Assembly (NCBI GenBank): GCA_007133715.1
Contig: SLMF01000242.1
Span: forward strand, 1 to 7,873
Length of the DNA: 7,873 bases
Source of the DNA: Planctomycetaceae bacterium
GTDB taxonomy: Bacteria; Planctomycetota; Planctomycetia; Pirellulales; Pirellulaceae
Reading direction: 5' to 3'
How positions within the stretch are numbered: position 1 is the first letter of the stretch; each line of letters begins with the position of its first letter. The notes under the pieces are model-generated. The model saw only the letters and a list, made by a program, of their open reading frames with translations. It had not been told where the DNA came from and ran no database searches. The translations under genes were made by a program, and so were the position numbers. Below are positions 1 through 6,851 of the stretch, piece after piece.

Positions 1-2862
1 CGATAGCTCGACTTGGCCATATCCCGTGTAAGGCCGCACGCCAAACCGTTGGGCAAAGGCGTCGCACGTCTCGGGCGCCAGGCCGTGGTGACAGGTCAGC
101 ACGCACTGCAGCGATCGGAACGCGTCCGGGTGCATGGTCTGTGTGTAGTGCTGCAGCAGGTGCGGCGTGGCCAGCAGGAGCGTGGGCCGGTGTTGGCCAC
201 ATACGTCCGCCAGCTGCTGGCGATCTTCCGGCCGCTCGACGAACACCGCCCGGTGGCGGCCCAGCAGGGTCGCCCAGAGTGTCAGTGTGAAGCCGTCGGC
301 GCACCAGAAGGGCCGCACGCCCAGCAGCACATCGTAACGGTCCACCTGCAAAGCCTCGGCGCACGCCTGGGCATTTGCCGCAATGTTGCGCTGGCTCAAC
401 TCGACCCCCCGTGCGGTTTCGGCAGCGTCTTCAGGCCACAAGACGGTCAGAGGATCCTCCGGTCGGATGCGCGGCAAAGCCAGGATCCGTTCGGACCAGG
501 CCGCGGGCAGCAGCCGTGCCTGGAACCAGGCGATCGTTCGGTCCGCGGGGGTGGCCCCGGCGAGCAGATCGTGCCAATCCAAGATGGGCTCGGCCAACGA
601 TTGGCCCTGTTGCTCGGGCAGCTCTTCCCGTCTGGTCAGCAGCCAGCGGCCTCCGGCCTGTTGCAGACGGCTCCGCGTCTGGTCGCTCGGCAGGTCCGGC
701 GGCAGGTTGATACTGACCCGCCGATCCAAGGCGAGGGCGGCATGGGCAATCACTGCGGCCAGCGAGGGGCGGAGGGCCAGACCGACTCGCCTTTCCTCGG
801 CCGGTATCGCTCGCCGCAGCAACCGGCGAACCAGCAGAGCTTGAGTCAACAGCCGGGCGCCGCTGAGTTCCTGCCCGCTGGCATCGGCCACTTTGCTCCG
901 CCAGCCGTCGCGGCGGCACACGCGTAGCAGCTGGCGAGCCGGCACCAGCGGCTGGTGCTCCGGCCGCAGACTGGCTTGGGTCGCCAGGTACTGGACCGCT
1001 TGGCGCACCGTCTGGACATCGGTCGGCTGGGGGATGGGCGTGCCGAAATCCAGGGAGATTCTCAGCCGCCGCAGCCGGGGCCGCTTGGTGAAAAAACGGC
1101 CCCCGGAAAAACTGAAAATGCTGCCCCAGAGCCCGTACAGACTGACCGGAATTACCGGGGCTCCCGTGCCTTTCAGCATTGTGAGAAAGCCGGCATTGAA
1201 CCCGGCGATCTGGCCCGTGCGGCTGATCCCGCCCTCGGCAAAGATCCCGATCAACTGGCCCCGTTCCAGCCGCTGCCGCACCTCGCGAACCGCCTGGATC
1301 ACCGAGCGGCGTTGCCCCGGCGAAAATTGGATCACCTCCCCGTCCTTGACCAGACGGCGAATGAAGGGGGCCTTCAGATTACTGACGTCGGCCAACATAT
1401 AGATCCGGCGTGGGCAGAGATAGCCGAACAGGATCCCGTCCAGCCAACTGACGTGATTGCAGACCAGCATCGCCCCGCCCTGCCTCGGCACGTTTTCCAA
1501 CCCGCGGACGCGAATCCGATACAGCAGACGGATCAGCACCCCGAACACCACCCGCGTCGCTGCCAGGGGCACGAGCCAGGCGGCGAGCAGGGCCGCCGCC
1601 GCCATCGCCAGACCGCAGGCAAGAAATATCTGCCGGGCACTCAGATCCAGGGGCGACGCCAAAACCCAGAAAACCGTGGAAGCGATCAACATCCCGCTGA
1701 AAGACACGAAATTGTAAGCTGCCAGCACCCGGCCCCGCGATTCGACCGGCGCACGATCCTGCAGAAAGGCCAACAGCGGGATATCGTACAGCCCGGCTGC
1801 GACCCCCAACCCCAGCAGCCACAGACCGGCCCACAGGTACGGCCCGGAAAACGGCTGGCCGTCCCCCGGCGGCACGGTCGTCAACAACGTCAGGGCCAGC
1901 ACCATGCCCAAGGCACCCAACGGCACCAAGCCCACTTCCACATGCCCGCGAGACGCCAAGCCGGCCAGCACACTGCCCACACCGATCCCCAGCGTCATGA
2001 TCGCCAGCAGGTAGCCCACGTACTGCTGGTCTTCCACCAGCCCGGGGCGGGCGAATTTGTCGATGTTCAACTGGACCAACACCCCCATCGACCAGAAAAA
2101 AGCACTGCCCAAAGCGGCCATCAGCAGGGGGCGACTGGCAAACAGGGCGGCCAGATCACGGCCGGTCTGGCCCGCCGGGTTGCGGGGAAACGGCCGCGAC
2201 GGATTCGCCGCCGAGAGCCGGCCCAGGAACAAACTGGCCAGCCAACCCAACCCGGCCACCCCCAGCAACGCTGCCGCCGATATCCACCAGCGGTACTGGC
2301 CGGGCGCCTCGGACACCCCATTGGCTCCCGCCGGCTGCAACGTCGTCCAATCGTACAGATATCCGCCGGCCACCGTGCCCAGAATCACCGCCAGCATCGT
2401 GCTCATCCCGATCCAGCCGTTGGCCGCTGAAATCCGATCGTGCCGCACCATCTCCGGTATGCTCCCGTACTTCGCCGGACTGAATAACGCACTCTGCGTC
2501 CCCATCGCAAACAGCACCACCAGCATCCAGACCACATTGCCGCTGAGAATGGCCAAAACCCCCAAGAGCATGATCACGAACTCGGCCACCTTGCAACCCA
2601 CAATCACCGACCGCTTGCTGTACCGATCGGCCAGATAGCCAGCCAGCGAGGTGAAGACCACAAACGGTAGCAGGAACAGGGCCCCGCCCAACGCCAAGGC
2701 CCGATCCGTACCGATCAGATCCTTGCCGATCGGCACCACCAGCCAGCGGAACATGCTGTCGTTCAAAGCCACCAGGAACTGAGTCACCAGCAACGCCAGG
2801 AAACTGCGGGAGAGTAACCCGCCACCGGCAGGCGAGGAAGCGGATTCGAGCGGCGTCGGCAT
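1..2862 (-). CDS. MFS (LplT-like) / PlsC acyltransferase / degenerate acyl-ACP synthetase fusion, 3' end outside window
   Basis: The frame is open for 954 codons from the ATG at 2862 to the window edge, so the C-terminus is missing. An AAGGA Shine-Dalgarno (2869-2873) lies 6 nt before the ATG, in the 13-nt gap after prmC. Residues 20-435 form about 12 hydrophobic segments with an MFS motif A (GYLADRYSKR, 75-84) and the LplT-like FSPAKYGSIPEMV (127-139). Residues 436-640 are a PlsC-type acyltransferase with the catalytic NHVSWLD (469-475) and FAEGGISRTG (541-550). Residues 645-954 align by eye to the adenylate-forming domain of Aas, but its signature loop is lost (WPEDAAETARG, 809-819), as are the A4 His and the Thr of YGxTE (YGQVE, 948-952). 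Known family role: LplT flips lysophospholipid inward and Aas re-acylates it from acyl-ACP at the inner membrane. Inference: transporter and acyltransferase look functional, while fatty-acid activation is doubtful. It is likely the last visible gene of the rpmE operon. Confidence 0.92.
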   Translation of the reverse strand, partial: MPTPLESASSPAGGGLLSRSFLALLVTQFLVALNDSMFRWLVVPIGKDLIGTDRALALGGALFLLPFVVFTSLAGYLADRYSKRSVIVGCKVAEFVIMLLGVLAILSGNVVWMLVVLFAMGTQSALFSPAKYGSIPEMVRHDRISAANGWIGMSTMLAVILGTVAGGYLYDWTTLQPAGANGVSEAPGQYRWWISAAALLGVAGLGWLASLFLGRLSAANPSRPFPRNPAGQTGRDLAALFASRPLLMAALGSAFFWSMGVLVQLNIDKFARPGLVEDQQYVGYLLAIMTLGIGVGSVLAGLASRGHVEVGLVPLGALGMVLALTLLTTVPPGDGQPFSGPYLWAGLWLLGLGVAAGLYDIPLLAFLQDRAPVESRGRVLAAYNFVSFSGMLIASTVFWVLASPLDLSARQIFLACGLAMAAAALLAAWLVPLAATRVVFGVLIRLLYRIRVRGLENVPRQGGAMLVCNHVSWLDGILFGYLCPRRIYMLADVSNLKAPFIRRLVKDGEVIQFSPGQRRSVIQAVREVRQRLERGQLIGIFAEGGISRTGQIAGFNAGFLTMLKGTGAPVIPVSLYGLWGSIFSFSGGRFFTKRPRLRRLRISLDFGTPIPQPTDVQTVRQAVQYLATQASLRPEHQPLVPARQLLRVCRRDGWRSKVADASGQELSGARLLTQALLVRRLLRRAIPAEERRVGLALRPSLAAVIAHAALALDRRVSINLPPDLPSDQTRSRLQQAGGRWLLTRREELPEQQGQSLAEPILDWHDLLAGATPADRTIAWFQARLLPAAWSERILALPRIRPEDPLTVLWPEDAAETARGVELSQRNIAANAQACAEALQVDRYDVLLGVRPFWCADGFTLTLWATLLGRHRAVFVERPEDRQQLADVCGQHRPTLLLATPHLLQHYTQTMHPDAFRSLQCVLTCHHGLAPETCDAFAQRFGVRPYTGYGQVELS

Positions 2863-2875
2863 CGGGATTCCTTGT

Positions 2876-3772
2876 TCAGCAAGCGTCGCTCGCCGGTTGA
2901 TAGCGGGCGATCAATACTCGCGGCAGGCCGGCCAGATCCTTGACAAGGCGTACGTCGGGGTACACGCGGCGTTCGTCGAGGATCCCGCGGACGGCCTGCT
3001 GGATCATGGGACTGATTTCCAACAGCAGCCAGCCGCCGGGTACCAGCCGCGAATCGGCTTGGCTCACCAGGCGGCGAATCAACTCGATACCCGTCTCGCC
3101 GCCCACCAGCGCCTGCTCCGGTTCGTGCTCGCGAACTTCCTGCGCCAGTTGCTGCCATTCGGGGCGGCTGACGTAGGGCGGGTTGCTGATCAGCACCTGG
3201 AAAACCGGCTCGGGCGGCACGGCTGCCAACAGATCGCTTTGCACGAACTCGATGCGGTCCGCCACACCGTGCCGCTGGGCATTCCGCTGCGCGACGGCCA
3301 AGGCGGAGGGGCTGATTTCGACCGCCGTCACGCGGCAGGCCGGGGCATGACGGGCGACCGCCACCGCAATCGCCGCCGAGCCGGTGCCGACCTCCAGCAC
3401 CCGCGGCGGCGGTTGCTCCGGCCGACCCTTCAAAATCTCCAGACACGCCACCACCAGATGTTCCGTCTCCGGACGCGGGATCAAAACGTCCGGCGTGACC
3501 TCGAAACTCAGCGAATAGAACTCGCGGTGGCCGACCAGATAAGCCACCGGCTCGCCACCCGCACGCCGCCGAACCAGCCCGCGAAATACGCTCCGAGCCT
3601 GCTCCGAGACCAACTCGTGAAAGGCGGTGTACAACTCGATCCGCTGGCAACCCAAGGCCTCGGCCAACAACACCTCGGCATCCAGCCGAGCGCTGCCGGC
3701 ACCCTGCCGCTGGAGATAGTCGGTGGTCCAGGTCAGCAGGCGGCCGACCGTCCAAGCTTCCGATTCCGGCAT
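2876..3772 (-). CDS. prmC: Peptide chain release factor N5-glutamine methyltransferase PrmC (HemK)
   Basis: This enzyme uses S-adenosylmethionine to methylate the Gln of the GGQ loop in release factors, which speeds peptide release. With the ATG at 3772 the protein is 298 aa, normal for the family. An N-terminal helical substrate-binding domain (about 1-90, with WTVGRLLTWTTDYL at 7-20) is followed by IPRPETE (98-104), the SAM-binding VLEVGTGSAAIAV (125-137), the acidic VEIS (151-154) and the catalytic NPPY (197-200). The second Gly of the usual GTGSGAIA is Ala here, a mild change. The frame stays open upstream to a TTG at 3823 that overlaps the prfA stop (TTGA), giving 315 aa. I prefer the ATG because a GGGAA lies 9 nt before it and family proteins typically begin just before WTVGRLL. 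The stop is TGA. Its position directly behind prfA, its substrate gene, is the classic arrangement and fits co-transcription. The function is secure and the start moderately so. Confidence 0.96.
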   Translation of the reverse strand: MPESEAWTVGRLLTWTTDYLQRQGAGSARLDAEVLLAEALGCQRIELYTAFHELVSEQARSVFRGLVRRRAGGEPVAYLVGHREFYSLSFEVTPDVLIPRPETEHLVVACLEILKGRPEQPPPRVLEVGTGSAAIAVAVARHAPACRVTAVEISPSALAVAQRNAQRHGVADRIEFVQSDLLAAVPPEPVFQVLISNPPYVSRPEWQQLAQEVREHEPEQALVGGETGIELIRRLVSQADSRLVPGGWLLLEISPMIQQAVRGILDERRVYPDVRLVKDLAGLPRVLIARYQPASDAC

Positions 3773-3781
3773 GTCCGCACG

Positions 3782-3786
3782 TTCCC
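3782..3786 (-). promoter_or_regulatory. Putative prmC ribosome binding site
   Basis: On the minus strand this reads GGGAA and sits 9 nt before the ATG at 3772. No comparable site is properly spaced before the upstream TTG at 3823, where the nearest purine stretch (GGTGGA) abuts the codon. It is a partial match only, but it helps choose the ATG start of prmC. Confidence 0.4.
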
Positions 3787-3819
3787 GTGAGAGGACCAGC
3801 GGCTGGGCGAAACGACGGC

Positions 3820-4890
3820 TCAATCCACCGACATCGCCGCTCGCAAAGCATTGCGATCGTGATCGACCAGGGCGTCGGTGATCGGCTGCAGGTCGCCAGC
3901 CAGGATCTGATCCAGTTTGTAAAGCGTCAAACCGATGCGGTGATCCGTCATCCGGTTCTCGGGAAAATTATAGGTGCGAATCCGCTGGCTGCGATCCCCC
4001 GAACCGACCAGCGTCTTCCGCTCCTGAGCCCGCTCCTGCTCCTTCTGACTCTCGTAATGCTCGTACAACCGCGAACGCAGGATCCGCAAAGCCTTGGCCA
4101 AGTTCTTATGCTGGCTCTTCTCGTCCTGCATCGAAACCGTAATCCCGGTCTCGAAGTGCGTCAGCCGGACCGCCGAAGCCGTCTTGTTCACATGCTGGCC
4201 ACCCGGACCGCTGGCGGTGAAAATGTCCTTGCGATAATCGTCCGGCTTCAAGTCGATCTCGACATCCTCCGGTTCCGGCAGCACGGCGACGGTGGCAGCC
4301 GACGTGTGGATCCGACCCTTGGCCTCCGTCTCCGGTACCCGCTGGACCCGGTGACCCCCGCTCTCGTACTGCAGCTCGCGGTAGACGCCCTCGCCGACAA
4401 AGGCCAGCGAGATTTCCTTGAACCCCCCCAATTCCGTCGGGTGGGTGCCCAGCAATTCGACTTTCCAACCCTTGCCGTCCGCGTGCTTGCGATACATCTC
4501 GTAGAGGTCGCGGGCGAACAGAGCCGCCTCCTCTCCGCCCGTACCGGCCCGGATTTCCATCACACACCGCGTGCGATTGGCATCCTCGCCCCCGATCGTC
4601 AGATCCAGCAACTCGTTCCAAAGCGCCTCGCGGCGGGCCCGCAACCCCTCCAGTTCCGCTTCCGCCATCTCCGCCTCTTCCGGATCGTCGCTCTCGCTCA
4701 TCTCCTGAACTCCACCAATCTCCGCCAGCAACTCGCGGAAACGGCGGTACTTCGTGGCAAGCTTCGCGATCGCTCCATGTTCCCGAGCAGCGGCCGCCAT
4801 GCGCGCGGAGTCCCCCGAAACGGCAGGATCGGACATCTGCCGCTCTAACTCCTCAAAACGAGTCAGCTTCTCTTCCAGCATCTCGCGCAT
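3820..4890 (-). CDS. prfA: Peptide chain release factor 1 (RF1)
   Basis: RF1 recognises UAA and UAG in the ribosomal A site and triggers hydrolysis of the peptidyl-tRNA ester. The 356 aa length is standard. A charged helical N-terminal domain (about 1-105) is followed by IRAGTGGEEAALFA (113-126). The codon-recognition tripeptide is PET (186-188, within RVQRVPETEAKGRIHTSAAT), a P-x-T form that marks RF1 rather than RF2. The catalytic GGQ is at 230-232 (SGPGGQHVNKTAS), and the conserved RIRTYNFPENRMTDHRI follows towards the C-terminus. The start is the ATG at 4890 with a GAGG 9 nt upstream; an ATG three codons further in is possible but has a weaker site. Its own stop is TGA, which RF2 reads, so RF1 does not terminate its own synthesis. 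It lies between rpmE and prmC, and PrmC should methylate Gln232. The spacer to rpmE is 98 nt and holds a stem-loop. Confidence 0.98.
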   Translation of the reverse strand: MREMLEEKLTRFEELERQMSDPAVSGDSARMAAAAREHGAIAKLATKYRRFRELLAEIGGVQEMSESDDPEEAEMAEAELEGLRARREALWNELLDLTIGGEDANRTRCVMEIRAGTGGEEAALFARDLYEMYRKHADGKGWKVELLGTHPTELGGFKEISLAFVGEGVYRELQYESGGHRVQRVPETEAKGRIHTSAATVAVLPEPEDVEIDLKPDDYRKDIFTASGPGGQHVNKTASAVRLTHFETGITVSMQDEKSQHKNLAKALRILRSRLYEHYESQKEQERAQERKTLVGSGDRSQRIRTYNFPENRMTDHRIGLTLYKLDQILAGDLQPITDALVDHDRNALRAAMSVD

Positions 4891-4922
4891 CGTCGTCAGC
4901 CTCGCGGCAACAAGAGATCATC

Positions 4923-4946
4923 GGCGCACGGCGAACCCGTCGCGCC
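4923..4946 (-). other. GC-rich stem-loop in the rpmE-prfA spacer
   Basis: On the minus strand GGCGC and ACGG pair with CCGT and GCGCC around a 5-nt loop, with one bulged G, giving a 9-bp stem. It begins about 19 nt upstream of the prfA Shine-Dalgarno. What follows is mixed (TCTCTTGTTG) rather than a U-run, so it is not a convincing intrinsic terminator. It could act as a processing site, an attenuator, a modest barrier between rpmE and prfA translation, or have no role. Confidence 0.35.
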
Positions 4947-4988
4947 CCCTTCCAGCAGAAACCGGCACATCGAACTCGCTGGCGACCC

Positions 4989-5246
4989 CTAAGACGAACC
5001 GGCCGCCTTCGTCGGCTTCTTCTTCGGCTGCTGCAGGCTGGCATAGCTGCCCGCCGCAAACTTGCTCTGAAACTTCTCGATCCGACCCGCGGCGTCCACG
5101 TACTTCAACCGGCCCGTGTAAAACGGATGACACATGTTGCAGATGTCAACCTTCAGTTCCTTGCGGGTGCTCCGGGTCTGAAAGGAATTCCCGCAGCCGC
5201 AAGTCACCGCCGTCTCGTAGTACTGCGGATGAATGCCTTCTTTCAT
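4989..5246 (-). CDS. rpmE: 50S ribosomal protein L31, zinc-binding (C+) type
   Basis: L31 is a small protein of the large subunit that helps form a flexible bridge to the 30S head. The 85 aa protein begins MKEGIHPQYYE and carries four cysteines in two pairs, C16/C18 (TCGCGN) and C36/C39 (CNMCHPFYTG). This is the zinc-holding form that zinc-responsive cells swap for a cysteine-free paralogue. The Lys-rich tail (KKKPTK, 75-80) extends a little beyond a typical 66-70 aa L31. An AAGGA Shine-Dalgarno lies 10 nt before the ATG at 5246, and a strong promoter lies just upstream, so this is probably the first gene of the rpmE-prfA-prmC-MFS/Aas unit. The stop is TAG, read only by RF1, the product of the next gene. 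I see no Zur-box-like palindrome that I could defend. Confidence 0.97.
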   Translation of the reverse strand: MKEGIHPQYYETAVTCGCGNSFQTRSTRKELKVDICNMCHPFYTGRLKYVDAAGRIEKFQSKFAAGSYASLQQPKKKPTKAAGSS

Positions 5247-5284
5247 CTCGAATCATTCCTTATTTTTTGCAGGGGAAACTCGAA

Positions 5285-5313
5285 AGTATACCGGTGGCCC
5301 ACGCGATGGGCAA
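5285..5313 (-). promoter_or_regulatory. Sigma-70-type promoter for the rpmE operon
   Basis: On the minus strand TTGCCC (5308-5313) and TATACT (5285-5290) are separated by exactly 17 bp. The -10 matches TATAAT at five of six positions and the -35 matches TTGACA at four of six. Transcription would start near 5278 and leave a leader of about 32 nt that is A-rich and contains the rpmE Shine-Dalgarno. The -35 begins only 3 bp past the cobA-hemD stop, so rpmE is probably transcribed independently of that gene. No experimental support is available from the sequence alone. Confidence 0.72.
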
Positions 5314-5316
5314 GGG

Positions 5317-6825
5317 CTAAAGCGCGGCTCGCATCGCCGCCACCAGCCCCTCCATCGTGTATTCTCGGGCCTCAACCGCCGGGGCGAACCCGCCATCCCG
5401 TAAAACCCCCGAAGTGATCGGGCTGATCGTCGCCAATTTCGACCGCGCTAACTCGTCACCAAACATGGCGATCAGCGAGCGAGCAATCGCGGAACTGGTC
5501 ACCGTAATCCAATCGATCCGACCCGCGACCAACCGCTGCCGGATCGCCTCGCCCGGTTCCCGGACATCCGAACTGACGTAGGCCACCACCTGTTCGACCT
5601 TGCCCCCGGCCGCGTGGAGCGTTTCCGCCAAGACCTCGCGACCCCGGCTGGCTCGCACCAGCAGGAACCGCTGCCCCGACGCCTGGGGTGCCAACGCCGC
5701 CGCTAACGACTCGGCACGGTATTCTTCCGGAAGACAGTCCGCTCGCAGATGGTATTTGTCTAACGCCGCGGCCGTGCCCGGCCCGATCGCTGCCAGGCGG
5801 CAACCGCCCAAGCGGCGAAGATCCGCCTGACCCAACATACGGTTCAAAAAGGCCGTCACACCGTTGACACTGGAGAAAACCAGCCAATCATAGCGATCCA
5901 AACGCTCGATCGCGCGATCGACGGGACCCCAATCAGAGGGCCTTGAAATCGCAATGGCCGGTTGGACCCAAACGTCCGCACCTATTTCGGTCAGCATGTC
6001 CGCCAATTCCCCGGCTTGTTCCGCCGGCCGAGTCACCAGGACCGTCTGCCCGGAAAACGGACGCTGCTCGAACCAGGCCAAAGCGTGTTCCGCCGCCGCA
6101 ACCGCGCCCACAATCACCACCGCAGGCGGGCGGACGGGCGAAGGGTGCCGCAACCGTTCCCCCAATTGGTCCAGACGGCATCGGATCGTGCGCTGTTCGG
6201 GCAGCGTGCATTTCCGCACAATCGCCACCGGCGTCTCCGCCGGCTTGCCCGCCCGGATCAACGCGGCCGACCAATGTGCCGCCGTCGTGACCCCCATGTA
6301 GAAAACCAGCGTGCCCGGAAACCGAGCAAGAGCTTCATAATCCAGCGAATCGCCCGCCTTCGCATGGCACTCCTGCCCCGTGACCAGGGCGACCGCAGAG
6401 GCCAACTCGCGGTGCGTGAGCGGGATGCCCGTATAGCTGCCTGCGGCCAGTCCCGAGGACACGCCCGGTACGATTTCGAAGGGAATGCCCTGCGCAATCA
6501 GAGCCTGCTGCTCTTCCGCCATCCGCCCGAACACGAGGGGATCCCCGCCTTTCAGCCGCACCACAATCTTTCCTGCGCGAGCCGATTCGACCATCTGCCG
6601 ATTGATGGCCGCCTGGGTCCACACCCGTTCGCGCCCGTGCCGACCCAGGCGGATGCGTTCCGCATCCGCGGGGGCATGCTCGATAATTCGAGGGTTTACC
6701 AAATAGTCGTATAAAAGTACTTCGGCACGTTTCAGGCAGTCGACGCCCCGCAACGTGATCAGACCCGGGTCGCCAGGACCGGCCCCGATTAAGTAAACTT
6801 TGCCTAGAGGTCGTTCAGCGGTCAT
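5317..6825 (-). CDS. cobA-hemD: Fused uroporphyrinogen-III C-methyltransferase (CobA) / uroporphyrinogen-III synthase (HemD)
   Basis: This is a cytosolic 502 aa protein with two enzymes. Residues 8-250 are SUMT, which adds two SAM-derived methyls to uroporphyrinogen III to give precorrin-2, the entry to siroheme and cobalamin. Its motifs are VYLIGAGPGDPGLITLRG (10-27), VRLKGGDPLVFGR (89-101), VPGVSSGLAA (119-128) and GIPLTHR (133-139). Residues 257-502 are HemD, which cyclises hydroxymethylbilane to uroporphyrinogen III. It opens with GQTVLVTRP (259-267) and contains VFSSVNGVTAFL and VTSSAIARSL, low-similarity signatures typical of this divergent family. The fusion joins consecutive steps. 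It has neither the oxidase/chelatase (CysG N-terminal) domain nor a visible hemC neighbour here. I chose the ATG at 6825; a TTG eight codons upstream (6849) is open but the family motif begins close behind the ATG. No clear Shine-Dalgarno precedes it. The stop is TAG. No terminator is visible before the rpmE promoter. Confidence 0.95.
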   Translation of the reverse strand: MTAERPLGKVYLIGAGPGDPGLITLRGVDCLKRAEVLLYDYLVNPRIIEHAPADAERIRLGRHGRERVWTQAAINRQMVESARAGKIVVRLKGGDPLVFGRMAEEQQALIAQGIPFEIVPGVSSGLAAGSYTGIPLTHRELASAVALVTGQECHAKAGDSLDYEALARFPGTLVFYMGVTTAAHWSAALIRAGKPAETPVAIVRKCTLPEQRTIRCRLDQLGERLRHPSPVRPPAVVIVGAVAAAEHALAWFEQRPFSGQTVLVTRPAEQAGELADMLTEIGADVWVQPAIAISRPSDWGPVDRAIERLDRYDWLVFSSVNGVTAFLNRMLGQADLRRLGGCRLAAIGPGTAAALDKYHLRADCLPEEYRAESLAAALAPQASGQRFLLVRASRGREVLAETLHAAGGKVEQVVAYVSSDVREPGEAIRQRLVAGRIDWITVTSSAIARSLIAMFGDELARSKLATISPITSGVLRDGGFAPAVEAREYTMEGLVAAMRAAL

Positions 6826-6851
6826 GCCCAAGGACTTTGCGCACCCCAACC

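Noticed and set aside
373..453. Sequencing frameshift as the cause of the lost adenylation motif
   Set aside because: Conserved flanks lie in the same frame on both sides and the number of residues between them equals the canonical loop. A frameshift pair would not be expected to keep length and give a clean reading.
13..927. 304-codon plus-strand open frame
   Set aside because: Antisense to the acyltransferase and adenylation region. It shows no recognisable motif, while the minus-strand reading aligns with Aas.
955..2430. 491-codon open frame on the plus strand
   Set aside because: It lies opposite the well-supported MFS-PlsC fusion. Its translation is rich in Gln, His, Arg and Pro with no domain, the usual look of the antisense of a GC-rich gene.
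2784..3851. 355-codon minus-strand frame overlapping prmC
   Set aside because: A shifted frame of prmC, whose own frame carries NPPY and the SAM-binding motif.
3787..4848. 353-codon plus-strand frame opposite prfA
   Set aside because: An antisense shadow. prfA carries GGQ and PxT motifs and is full length.
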